From Planctomycetaceae bacterium (lineage in GTDB: Bacteria; Planctomycetota; Planctomycetia; Planctomycetales; Planctomycetaceae): a stretch of DNA of 48,898 nucleotides. A program made the position numbers and the translations under genes. Each line of letters starts with the position of its first letter. The first letter of the stretch is position 1. The notes under the pieces were generated by a model. It saw only the letters and a list, made by a program, of their open reading frames with translations, was not told the DNA's origin and ran no database searches. This document shows, piece after piece, positions 17,750 through 25,843 of this stretch. The stretch is taken from assembly GCA_028284885.1 (NCBI GenBank), contig JANQQW010000352.1, positions 1 through 48,898 of the forward strand. Reading direction: 5' to 3'.

Positions 17750-19444
17750 TCAACGCCTCGTCGCATCGTCGGCGGCCGCCGCCGTCGTCGCAGGCGACAG
17801 GCGCACCAGTCGGAAGTCGCCCTCGATCCGTGGCGTGAACTCGTGGAGTTCCTCGACTCTTCGACCCGCGACGACGCCGCTCGCCTCGACCGCTTCGAGA
17901 TCGCTGCGGCGGACGGCGAGGTACTCGACCGACTCGTCGATCTCCTCCGGCGTGAAGACGTAGCCGAGCGGTCGCTCGACGTAGAACAGGAACTCCTGCG
18001 GCCCCGGGGCGTACAGGTTGACCGTCTTGCCGTCGGGCACCTCTCGGTTGATCGCCGCGGCCGTCGGACGGTACCGCTCTCGTTCGGCGAGCAGTTTCGT
18101 CGCGAACGTGGCGTACCCGAGTGACGCGACGACGGCAATGGTCGCCGTGCCCCACAATCGACCGACACGGAACTGGAGGCCAGCCGCCCACAGCCATCCG
18201 CCGACCGCCAGTACGACCGAGGACGTGGCGACCAGGAAGCCAGCCGGCGTCGGCGAGACGACGAGGTGCCCGGCGACCATCGCCACGGCGAGCACGGCGA
18301 GTCCCGTCTGCACGGCGAGTCGGCCGAGGGTCGTCTCCCACCGCCCGGCGGCCACTCGCTCGAACGCGACGCCCAGCAGCAACGCCGCCATCGGGAAGAC
18401 CGGCATGGTGTACCGGGCCGACGTCCCGGGCAGCAAGCCGATCAGCAGGAACGGGATCACCACGCCCCATCGGCACCCGACGAGAACCCGCCGCACACGG
18501 TCGTCGAGTCCGTCGAACGCCTCCCGCCGCCACAGCATCGGCACCACGAAGATCCACGGGGTGAAGTTCACGAAGGACATCAGTCCGATTCGGAGCCACT
18601 CGCCGAACGTCACCCGCGGGTCGATGAACCGGTTGAACGCCTCGTGGGCCAGCCCGTGCGACACGTCCCCGTGCGACACCTGTTTCGCGGACGTCGCGTA
18701 CCACAGCAGGAACGTCGCCCCGGCCAGCCCGGCACACACCAGGTGAGCCGGGTGAAAGAGGTCGCGAATCCGACGTTCGGCCAGCACGACACAGCCGACA
18801 AGCCCGTAGAAGAAGACGGGCATCGCCGGTCCCTTCAGCAGGAACCCGGCCGCCAGCAACAGGCACGGAACGGGCCACGTCGCCCAGGCGCTCCGGTCGT
18901 TCAGCCGGGCACACAGCCAGAACAGGCAGGCTGCCCCGTTGATGCAGACCAGCAGGGCCTCCATCTCGATGAGGCGTCCCTTCTCCCACATGCCGACGTT
19001 CGTCAGGAAGACCAGACCGGCGATCAGTCGTACCCGCCGCGAGAGTTGTTCGCACGGCACGTACGCGAGCGCCGCGAGAAAGCCGAGCATCGCGAGGATC
19101 GACGGCAGCCGGGCCGTGAACTCGCTGACGACACCCGTCGCCGTGAACGAGCCGGCGACGATCCAGTTGATGAGCGGCGGCTTCGTGTGGTACGGCTCGC
19201 CGCCCAACATCGGCTGCATCCAGTTGCCGGTCCGCATCATCTCGAGCCCGGGCAGAATGCGGCGTTCCTCCTCCCCCTTCAGCTCGGCCGCCCCGAGACC
19301 GGGCAGGTAGATCGCGAGGCACGTGAGTGCGAGCAAGGCGAACAGCACGTGCGCACTCGACGGATCACACGCCTCGCTCAAGACGCGACGCCAGCCGGTC
19401 ACGTCGACGTCGGGCCGTGGCCCTTCACTGGTCTCGTTCGCCAT
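17750..19444 (-). CDS. Family 39 (ArnT/PMT-like) membrane glycosyltransferase
   Basis: 564 residues from the ATG at 19444; an in-frame TTG at 19513 only adds Arg/Pro-rich sequence. About ten to twelve hydrophobic helices span residues 40-470. The first periplasmic loop has 'GEEERRILPGLEMMRTGNW' and 'GEPYHTKPPLINWI', matching the ArnT/PMT signature (acidic residues, then K-P-P-L). The C-terminal 120 residues are soluble ('ERPLGYVFTPEEIDES'). These enzymes move a sugar from a polyprenyl-phosphate carrier to lipid A, protein or another glycan at the outer face of the inner membrane. Donor and acceptor are unknown. The gene stands alone and is convergent with the PIG-L gene. Confidence 0.88.
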   Translation of the reverse strand: MANETSEGPRPDVDVTGWRRVLSEACDPSSAHVLFALLALTCLAIYLPGLGAAELKGEEERRILPGLEMMRTGNWMQPMLGGEPYHTKPPLINWIVAGSFTATGVVSEFTARLPSILAMLGFLAALAYVPCEQLSRRVRLIAGLVFLTNVGMWEKGRLIEMEALLVCINGAACLFWLCARLNDRSAWATWPVPCLLLAAGFLLKGPAMPVFFYGLVGCVVLAERRIRDLFHPAHLVCAGLAGATFLLWYATSAKQVSHGDVSHGLAHEAFNRFIDPRVTFGEWLRIGLMSFVNFTPWIFVVPMLWRREAFDGLDDRVRRVLVGCRWGVVIPFLLIGLLPGTSARYTMPVFPMAALLLGVAFERVAAGRWETTLGRLAVQTGLAVLAVAMVAGHLVVSPTPAGFLVATSSVVLAVGGWLWAAGLQFRVGRLWGTATIAVVASLGYATFATKLLAERERYRPTAAAINREVPDGKTVNLYAPGPQEFLFYVERPLGYVFTPEEIDESVEYLAVRRSDLEAVEASGVVAGRRVEELHEFTPRIEGDFRLVRLSPATTAAAADDATRR

Positions 19445-19573
19445 ACCGCGTCCGTGCGTACGACCCTGGGGAATTCGGGCCGGAACGGTAGACGAAGCCT
19501 CGCGTTCGGGCAAGATCGCCTGCTCTGACCGCCGCGCATTCCCAACGACAGAGGCGACTTGCGCGTCGCGTCG

Positions 19574-20683
19574 TCAGTCCACGACCGACGTCGGGGGCGG
19601 CTTCGGGCGGTTGGGATCCACGGGTTGCGGCGGACGCGGCGGCGGGATCTTGTATCCCGCGACGTAGACGTCCTTGTCGGACTTCAGGTTCACGCGGTAG
19701 GTGTCGTTGGGGTTGTACGGTTCCCACCCGGCCGTGAGGCCGAGGGTCGCCGCGACGTTTCGGGCCGCGATGTACGTCTCGAAACTGTCCGGCCAGACGC
19801 GGAAGCGGAAGTAGACCGGCTTGTCGCGGTACCGTCGGGCGATCGTGCCGAAGCTCCGTTCGATCTTCTCCGTCTCGATGCCGACGTCGTCGTCGCGCGG
19901 CACGAACGAGAACTGCGGCCGCCCGCCCGAGACGGCGATCTTCACGCGGAACTGCCGGTCGGCGACGGTCTTCTCCTCGAAGTACTCCTTCAACTTGTCC
20001 GCATCGACCCGCACGCGCTTGTCGCTGTCCGGGTCGGGGGCGAATCCGAGCTGCCGAGCGCTCCGGGAGATCTCCGCGAGCGCCCGGCTCTCGAGCTGGT
20101 CGAGCCCGTCCATCGGGATCAGTCGGCCCCCCTTCAGCATGAACTCGACCGCCTCCGCCTTCGGCGGGGCGGGCCGGGGGTCGGGCATGTTGACGATCTT
20201 CGCGTCCGGGTCCGGGCCCTGCGGCGTCTCCGCGAGCCGCGCCTTCAGCGAGGCGATTTCGTTCGACTTCGACTCGATCGACGCGAGCAAACTCTGCTCG
20301 GCCATCCGCTTCTCCTCGAGGTCCTTCTGCAGCCGGGCCGCGTCGATCTTCTCGTCGCGGAGCGCCGCCAGCTCCTTCTCGAGTTCGGCGATCAGCTCCT
20401 GCACCCGTTCGAAGTCGAGGTCGGCCGACTGGGCCTCGGCGGCCTTCAACTCCTGCTCGAGCTTCGTCTTCGCCAGCAGTTCCTCGATCTGCTCGGCCTC
20501 GGCCTTCGCGTCTTCGAGTTCCTCGACGGTGACGAGCCCCGTGATCCGCTTGACCGCCTGCCGCACGCCGAGCTGCGTCACGATGAGGATGATCACGAGG
20601 ATGCCGACGACGTTGGTCATCGTGTCGAGCAGCGAGTCGAGACTCGCGCCGCCGGACCCCGAGGACTTTCGCTTCCTGGCCAT
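19574..20683 (-). CDS. ExbD/MotB-like single-TM coiled-coil protein (second partner of the channel operon)
   Basis: 369 residues from the ATG at 20683, preceded by GGGGGAG. After a basic N-terminus comes one TM helix with an acidic residue at its mouth: 'SLDSLLDTMTNVVGILVIIL'. This resembles the ExbD/TolR/MotB helix in which Asp takes the proton. Residues about 55-165 form a long coiled coil. The C-terminal 180 residues are a separate periplasmic domain ending 'PVYFRFRVWPDSFETYIAAR' and 'AGWEPYN', followed by a proline-rich tail. No OmpA-type peptidoglycan motif is visible. It is the last gene of the operon, three bases after the other partner. I infer a stator-like subunit; the load it drives is unknown. 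Confidence 0.8.
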   Translation of the reverse strand: MARKRKSSGSGGASLDSLLDTMTNVVGILVIILIVTQLGVRQAVKRITGLVTVEELEDAKAEAEQIEELLAKTKLEQELKAAEAQSADLDFERVQELIAELEKELAALRDEKIDAARLQKDLEEKRMAEQSLLASIESKSNEIASLKARLAETPQGPDPDAKIVNMPDPRPAPPKAEAVEFMLKGGRLIPMDGLDQLESRALAEISRSARQLGFAPDPDSDKRVRVDADKLKEYFEEKTVADRQFRVKIAVSGGRPQFSFVPRDDDVGIETEKIERSFGTIARRYRDKPVYFRFRVWPDSFETYIAARNVAATLGLTAGWEPYNPNDTYRVNLKSDKDVYVAGYKIPPPRPPQPVDPNRPKPPPTSVVD

Positions 20684-20686
20684 GGC

Positions 20687-21490
20687 CTACTCCCCCCGGA
20701 AGAGGCTGAGGTCGATCTTGCCCTGCCCGACGATGGGCAGCTTGCCGTACTTGGCATAGCCGGCGGGGCCGTAGTGCGTTCGGCAGACGTACTTCGCCGT
20801 GCCGAACGTGCCGATGCCGTCCTCGCGGAGCAGGAAGATGATGATCCCCTTCGGCGTCGCGGCGACCTTCTCGACGAGGGCGTGGAACTCGCCCCCCTTG
20901 CGGTTGAGGTCGCCCCGCCGGACGACCTTCGGCTCCGGTCCGTCGTTGATGACGACGTCGCCGGCGCGGACCTCGACGAAGGTCGGCTCCATGTCGACGC
21001 CGCTGCCGCCCGGCCGCACGACGACCTCGGCCTCCTTCGGCTTGCCCGCGTCGGCCACCTGCTTCTTCAGGTTCGCGATCTCCTCGTCGAGACCGGGCAC
21101 GTCCATCTCCAACTCGGTGATGCGCTCCCGCAGGCGGTTGATCTCTGCGAGCTCGTCGGCGAACTCCCCGGCGGACTCGGCCTCCTCGGCCCGCTCCTCC
21201 TTGAGTCGCTCGATCTCGGCCTTCGCGTCCTCGAGCGTCTTCAGTCGGTCCTCGGCGTCGGCAAGCAGCGCCTTGAGTTCCTCGAGGCGTTCGAGGTCCT
21301 CCAGAACCTGCTCGTCGATCTCGGCGACTGCCTCCTTCCGATCCTGCGCCTCGGGCGACTCCCCTTCGTTGATCGCTCCGAGCGAGACGGCCATCACCAT
21401 CAGCGTGAGCGAGCCGATCAGACAGGCGAGAATGCTGAGGAACGGGAACAGCGAGACCGCCTCCCCGTCCTCCTTCCGTCGTCGTGCCAC
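20687..21490 (-). CDS. Single-TM coiled-coil partner protein of the channel operon (ExbD/MotB-like, no TM aspartate)
   Basis: 267 residues from a GTG start three bases after the Uma2 stop. The single TM helix near residues 12-37 ('SLFPFLSILACLIGSLTLMV') lacks the acidic residue seen in the next protein. A coiled coil follows to about residue 150, then a compact C-terminal domain with 'HALVEKVAATPKGIIIFLLR' and 'YGKLPIVGQGKIDLSLF', loosely like the ExbD periplasmic fold. Size and layout parallel the downstream protein but the sequences differ, so the two may form a heteromeric plug for the MotA-like channel. This is inferred from topology and operon position, not from a close family match. Confidence 0.78.
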   Translation of the reverse strand: MARRRKEDGEAVSLFPFLSILACLIGSLTLMVMAVSLGAINEGESPEAQDRKEAVAEIDEQVLEDLERLEELKALLADAEDRLKTLEDAKAEIERLKEERAEEAESAGEFADELAEINRLRERITELEMDVPGLDEEIANLKKQVADAGKPKEAEVVVRPGGSGVDMEPTFVEVRAGDVVINDGPEPKVVRRGDLNRKGGEFHALVEKVAATPKGIIIFLLREDGIGTFGTAKYVCRTHYGPAGYAKYGKLPIVGQGKIDLSLFRGE

Positions 21491-21493
21491 GGT

Positions 21494-22174
21494 TCAGTCC
21501 CCCGTACTCGAAGAGTCGTCCTCACCGAGCAACCGCTTCAGTCGGTCGATCTCCGCTTCCGCAACCTCTCGGGCACGTCGCTCCTTCTCCACCTGCCGTT
21601 GCTCCGCCTCCCAGCGCTCCAGCAAGACCTCACCGGTGACGGCATCACGCAGAACGAGTTCCCCCGCCTCACGGGCCAGCGTGACGCCGAGTTCCCGACA
21701 GTCGAGCCGCCCGTCTTCGTTCAGCGGGATCGGCTCGTAGGCGTCCCCGTCGAGACGGAACCCCTGCAGCGGCGGCAACAGGTAGTCGGACGTCGGGTCG
21801 AACAGGAAGTACTCCCGCACGCCGATCGCGGCGTAGACCTGCGGCTTCACCCCCTCGTCGCGTCTCTTCGTGCTCGAAGACGTCACCTCGAACACGACGT
21901 TCGGGGCGCCCTCCTCCCACGTCTTGTAGACGCGACGTCGGCCGGGGTCCTTGTCGAGGACGACGAAGGCGTCGGGCGAGACGTGCTTGTACGGGACGCC
22001 CTCCTCGTAGTAGAGCAGCAGGTTCCCGGAGACGTAGACGTGCTGGTCCCGGTACCGCTCCTTGAACAGCTCGATCAGGCGGATCATCAAGTCGCGGTGC
22101 AGATCCGTTTCGCCCATCGGCTCCCCGTCCGACTCGGGATACTCGACTTCGATCGACTTGGCCGACTCGACCAT
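21494..22174 (-). CDS. Uma2 family (DUF820, restriction-endonuclease-like fold) protein
   Basis: 226 residues from the ATG at 22174, with GGGAG upstream. Hallmarks are 'HVYVSGNLLLYY', 'VSPDAFVVLD', 'PNVVFEVTSSSTKRRD' and 'YAAIGVREYFLFDP'. The Asp of S-P-D, the Glu of F-E-V and the later Lys correspond to the PD-(D/E)xK-type core. The last 45 residues form a Glu/Arg-rich coiled tail, common in Uma2 proteins of planctomycetes and cyanobacteria. Function is uncertain; nuclease activity is predicted for the fold. It sits inside the channel operon, 13 bases after the MotA-like gene and 3 before the next, which is unusual. Confidence 0.9.
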   Translation of the reverse strand: MVESAKSIEVEYPESDGEPMGETDLHRDLMIRLIELFKERYRDQHVYVSGNLLLYYEEGVPYKHVSPDAFVVLDKDPGRRRVYKTWEEGAPNVVFEVTSSSTKRRDEGVKPQVYAAIGVREYFLFDPTSDYLLPPLQGFRLDGDAYEPIPLNEDGRLDCRELGVTLAREAGELVLRDAVTGEVLLERWEAEQRQVEKERRAREVAEAEIDRLKRLLGEDDSSSTGD

Positions 22175-22187
22175 CGCGACGCTCCCG

Positions 22188-23684
22188 TCAGTTGCCGTTC
22201 TTTCGGCCGAACAGTCCCCAGCCGCGGCGGGCGGGGGGGTGGACGTGCTGCTCGATCGTCACCTGCTGGCTGCCGAGGTCGACGAGCACCTTGTTGAGCG
22301 CGGAGAGCCCCTCCTGCAGTTCGGAGAGATACCCGGCGACCGCGTTGGCCGAGTGCTTCATCGACGAGGCAACCTCGCCCTGCACGGTCTCGGTCTTCTC
22401 GGCGAGCGTGGTCATCGTCTTGCCGAGTTCCTCGGCCGTTCGCGCGGCCTCCTGCTGCCGGTCCTTCACACCGCCGTCGATCTCGTTGAAGCCCTTGACG
22501 ACCTCCTTGGTGATCTTGCCGCCGATCGCCTCGAGCTTCTTCGACCAGGACGCGAGTTCCGCGTGGTGTCGGGCGAGTGCCGCGTCGATCGACCGGCGGA
22601 GCGCCGCGTCGTCGATGCCGTCCGACGACACGCCGACCGCGTCCGCCTTGCCGTCCTTCAGCCGCCGCAGCAGGTTCTCGTTGCAGTACTCGGAGACCCA
22701 GTTCAGCAGGTCCTCCTCGGCCTTCTGCATGCTGCTGGCGGGGAACATCACGAAGATGCTCATCACGAGGGCGACGAGCGTGGTGTCGAACGCGGTGCCG
22801 AGGCCGCCGGTGACCGCCGACAACGACTTCTTGAGTTCCTCGACGTCCGAGGCGTCCGCCGAGAAGCCGCCGACGGCCGCGCTGATGCCGATGACCGTGC
22901 CGATGAACCCGAGGATCGGGATCGCCCAGATGAACACCTTCAGCAGCGTGTAGCTCGACTCGACGGCGTTCTGGTCGATCTCGGACTGCGACTCCAGCCG
23001 CGAGCTGACCTCGCTGGAGTCCTTCAGCACGCGGAAGTGCTCGAGCCCCCGGAGCACGCGGTTCACGAGGAAGCTCTCGCTCGACTTGGCGGGCAACGAG
23101 CGGACGTGCTCCGCGAACCGGGCGGCGTTGTCCGCGGTGATCGACTTGTCGATGTCGGTCGGCAGCAGGTCGAACAACATCGAGTTCCGCTGCACGGACA
23201 GCTTCCGGAACTTCATGACGAGGATGGCCACCGACCAGGCCATGAAGAACACAAGCACGTACGGCACCCAGCCGCGGGCGACGAACAGGGCGGCGAGGTA
23301 CAGTTCCTGACCGTTCTCCCCGAGCGTCAGGTAGTACAGCGGGACGACGGCTGCGCAGAACAGAGCCGTGCCGATCGCGGCCCAGAGAGCCGAGAGTCCC
23401 AGGCCGACCTCGGTCCCGTCCGTGAAGCTGCCGGTGTCGTGAGACGCCTGCGAGGTGGCGGCGGGCGACGGAGTGGACGCCGGAGCCCCCTTGCGCTTCG
23501 CCTTCTCGACGGAGTCGTCACCGCCCGTGTCGATCTGGAACGGGACGTCGGCGTCCGGTTCGGGCTCCGGCACCTTGACCACCTGCGTTTGCTGGCAGTG
23601 CGGGCACTTCACCTTCTTGCCGGCGTGCTCCTCGCGGACCTTCAGCCGCTTGCCGCAACTCTCACAGACGATTTGGAAGTACAC
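22188..23684 (-). CDS. MotA/TolQ/ExbB family proton channel with N-terminal zinc ribbon
   Basis: 498 residues from a GTG start at 23684. Residues 7-30 form a zinc ribbon (C7xxC10, C27xxC30). Residues about 30-95 are a flexible linker. TM helices lie near 99-120 and 135-158, and the TolQ/ExbB pair near 250-273 ('IPILGFIGTVIGISAAVGGF') and 298-318 ('AFDTTLVALVMSIFVMF'). The conserved G-T-V-x-G and the A-F-D-T-T-L motif are those of MotA/TolQ/ExbB. The last 150 residues are helical and likely coiled ('GKITKEVVKGFNEIDGG'). It should form the proton-conducting ring of an inner-membrane motor with the two downstream TM proteins as partners. It is the first gene of the operon, divergent from the protease gene. 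Confidence 0.9.
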   Translation of the reverse strand: MYFQIVCESCGKRLKVREEHAGKKVKCPHCQQTQVVKVPEPEPDADVPFQIDTGGDDSVEKAKRKGAPASTPSPAATSQASHDTGSFTDGTEVGLGLSALWAAIGTALFCAAVVPLYYLTLGENGQELYLAALFVARGWVPYVLVFFMAWSVAILVMKFRKLSVQRNSMLFDLLPTDIDKSITADNAARFAEHVRSLPAKSSESFLVNRVLRGLEHFRVLKDSSEVSSRLESQSEIDQNAVESSYTLLKVFIWAIPILGFIGTVIGISAAVGGFSADASDVEELKKSLSAVTGGLGTAFDTTLVALVMSIFVMFPASSMQKAEEDLLNWVSEYCNENLLRRLKDGKADAVGVSSDGIDDAALRRSIDAALARHHAELASWSKKLEAIGGKITKEVVKGFNEIDGGVKDRQQEAARTAEELGKTMTTLAEKTETVQGEVASSMKHSANAVAGYLSELQEGLSALNKVLVDLGSQQVTIEQHVHPPARRGWGLFGRKNGN

Positions 23685-23888
23685 GCTGGCCCTCGGGGTC
23701 GAATCTCGGCGGTCGGTGGGTGCTCTCGTCGGTCGCGCACCACGTCGATGATAACGCCGCCGTCAGGCCCTTTCACGCACGTGCCGCGACGACTTTCCCT
23801 CATGCTTGCGACCGGAGGATTCCGATCAACTGGGCACGGACGGCTGCGCTCGACGCGGCCGCCGCGGGCGAGATCAAAACGGAACGGC

Positions 23889-24806
23889 ATGATGCACGCC
23901 CGAGGACGTCGCCAATTGACCACGCTGCTCGCCCTGTTGGTCGGGCTGAGCGTGGGGACCGGCTGCCGGACGTCCCAACGACAGTTCTCCCAGCGGCCCC
24001 CCGTCCGACCGATCGCGGACGGCCACTTCGAGGAGTTCGAGCGGCACGCCCCCGCCCCGCCGCCACCGGCCGAGGACCAACGCCTCCGCGAGCGGTGGGA
24101 CCTCTGGGCCGACTCGAACCTGCAGACGGGCGACGTCGTCTTCCGCCGCGAGTCCTGGCGCGTCGCCGGCGGCGCCTGGGACGTCACCAAGTTCATCTCG
24201 AAGCTCGCCGACAGCAACTTCTCCCACGTCGGCTTCGTCGTGGTGGAGGACGGGCACGCCTACGTCTACGACACGACACGCGTCGTCGGGCCGCGGCGGG
24301 TCCGGTTCCACGAGTTCCTGTTCGCCGGCGGCATGAACTTCGGCATCAAACGGCCCCGAGCGGAGGTCCAGCCGCACGTCCCCGCGGCGCTCGCCTTCGT
24401 CAAGAAGGTCTACGCCGACCGGGTGCCGTTCGACCCCGACTTCGACCACGGCCCCGAGACGATCTACTGCACGGAGATGATCGAACTCGCCTACCGGTCG
24501 GCCGGCGTCGAGCTCTCGAGCCGTCGGGCCTACGAGGACTTCCCCCGCTGGAAGGACTTCCCCATCCAGACCGCCGTGGCGGAGCGGGCAACCGGTTGGT
24601 CGCCGCAGCACGCCGTCTTCGCGCCGGGCAACGCGGACTTCGGACTGTGGAGCAGCCAGGCCCTGGAACTCGTTCTCGTCGCCCGCAGTCCGTACGACCC
24701 CGAGGTCGTCTCACGACTGCCGCCGGCACCGGCACCGCCTCGCGGATTCGGTCGCATGCCGCACGCCGAGTCCGACGGACCGTCCTACCTGCGGTTCGGG
24801 CTGTGA
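23889..24806 (+). CDS. YiiX/YebB-like permuted papain-fold cysteine peptidase, probably exported
   Basis: 305 residues from the ATG at 23889; the second codon is also ATG. The N-terminal hydrophobic stretch ends in GTGC, a weak lipobox, so it may be a lipoprotein. 'LQTGDVVFRRES', 'SNFSHVGFVVVEDG' (catalytic His) and 'IYCTEMIELAYRSAG' (catalytic Cys) follow in the order His then Cys, as expected for the permuted NlpC/P60 group (PF05708). Members cleave peptide or acyl amide bonds in the envelope; the substrate is unknown. The C-terminus is proline-rich. It is divergent from the channel operon across 204 bases, in which I saw no clear promoter. Confidence 0.85.
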   Translation: MMHARGRRQLTTLLALLVGLSVGTGCRTSQRQFSQRPPVRPIADGHFEEFERHAPAPPPPAEDQRLRERWDLWADSNLQTGDVVFRRESWRVAGGAWDVTKFISKLADSNFSHVGFVVVEDGHAYVYDTTRVVGPRRVRFHEFLFAGGMNFGIKRPRAEVQPHVPAALAFVKKVYADRVPFDPDFDHGPETIYCTEMIELAYRSAGVELSSRRAYEDFPRWKDFPIQTAVAERATGWSPQHAVFAPGNADFGLWSSQALELVLVARSPYDPEVVSRLPPAPAPPRGFGRMPHAESDGPSYLRFGL

Positions 24807-24816
24807 GGCGTGGCCG

Positions 24817-25182
24817 TCACGCACGCACCTCCTCGATGCCCAGCACGTTCCCCTCCGAGTCCGTGAAGTTCGCGTACCGGACGACGCCGTTCTCCCCGCC
24901 CTCCTGCTGAACCTCCCCCACCTCGACGCCCGCCACACGCAGATCGGCCAGGCAACCGTCGAGGTCTCGCGTCGCGAAGTACGGCATCGGCCCGTGCTGA
25001 ATCTCCGCCGGACCGCCCGTCGGGTGAAGGTCCAACCGGAACTCGAGGTCCGGATGCCACAACGACGCGAAGGCTCCCGGTGCGACGTACCGCACGGCGA
25101 ACCCCAGCTTGTCGCCGTACCACTTCAGGGCCCGGTCGAGATCGTGGACGTACAGCATCACGTGGGAGAATCGTTCCAGCAT
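24817..25182 (-). CDS. VOC (glyoxalase/bleomycin-resistance-like) metalloenzyme superfamily protein
   Basis: 121 residues from the ATG at 25182; the frame is open further upstream but without coding character. The beta-alpha-beta-beta-beta pattern is typical: 'HVMLYVHDLDRALKWYGDKL', 'LEFRLDLH', then 'YFATRDLDGCLADLRVAGVE' and 'YANFTDSEGNVLGIEEV'. His7, His near residue 52 and the last-strand Glu are candidate metal ligands. The function could be isomerase, dioxygenase or antibiotic binding; it cannot be told from sequence. It is convergent with the protease gene across 10 bases and divergent from the SnoaL-like gene. Confidence 0.88.
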   Translation of the reverse strand: MLERFSHVMLYVHDLDRALKWYGDKLGFAVRYVAPGAFASLWHPDLEFRLDLHPTGGPAEIQHGPMPYFATRDLDGCLADLRVAGVEVGEVQQEGGENGVVRYANFTDSEGNVLGIEEVRA

Positions 25183-25297
25183 CGGCGGCGCTCCGAGTCC
25201 TCGAGGACGCAGGGATCCTACGATTCTCGTCGGGCCGAGGCTATCATCACCGGGTGACCACCAAGTCGCTTCGCGGCCAAGACGGCTGCACGATCCG

Positions 25298-25807
25298 ATG
25301 AACGACCCGCAGGACAAGCGAGCCTTCGAGCACTTCCTCGAGAGCATCGAGCTCCGGTTCCACGATGGGGACGCGGACGCGGCGTCGAAGGAACGTGAGT
25401 CGCACGCGATCGACTGTATCCAGCGGATGTACGCCGGCGTCACCGCCGACCTGCTCGAGCACCCACGAACGGAACTGCAGCTCCCACGTCTCAAGGCGTG
25501 GCTGCACCCCGAAGTCGTCTACGAGTGGTTCAGCCCGGTCATGCCGCCGTTCGTCGGGCGACGCCACGGGCGAGAACAGGTCTACGCCCAGGTTCTCGAG
25601 AACTTCTCCGCTCTCGAGAACCAACGGCCCGAGATGCGGCGAATCATCGCCCAGGGGAACGACGTCGCCGTCTTCATCCACGAGTCCGGCAACTTCGTCC
25701 GCGGCGGCAACCCGTACGTCGTCGACGCCGTCCAGATCTTCACCCTTCGCGACGACCTCGTCGCGACCTTCCAGACCTTCGGGCACATGACGATCGAGAA
25801 CGGCTGA
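25298..25807 (+). CDS. SnoaL/NTF2-like fold protein
   Basis: 169 residues from the ATG at 25298. It has an N-terminal helical lead ('DKRAFEHFLESIELRFHD'), then the cone-shaped NTF2-like pattern: 'LKAWLHPEVVYEWFSPVMPP' with a following 'FVGRRHGREQVYAQVLENFS', and strands 'VAVFIHESGNFV' and 'VDAVQIFTLRDDLVATFQTF'. SnoaL-like proteins include polyketide cyclases, isomerases and binding proteins. No catalytic assignment is possible. It lies 36 bases before the dehydratase gene on the same strand and may be co-transcribed with it. Confidence 0.8.
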   Translation: MNDPQDKRAFEHFLESIELRFHDGDADAASKERESHAIDCIQRMYAGVTADLLEHPRTELQLPRLKAWLHPEVVYEWFSPVMPPFVGRRHGREQVYAQVLENFSALENQRPEMRRIIAQGNDVAVFIHESGNFVRGGNPYVVDAVQIFTLRDDLVATFQTFGHMTIENG

Positions 25808-25843
25808 CGCCTCCTCGCTCGACGGCTGCCCCCGGCCACTCCC

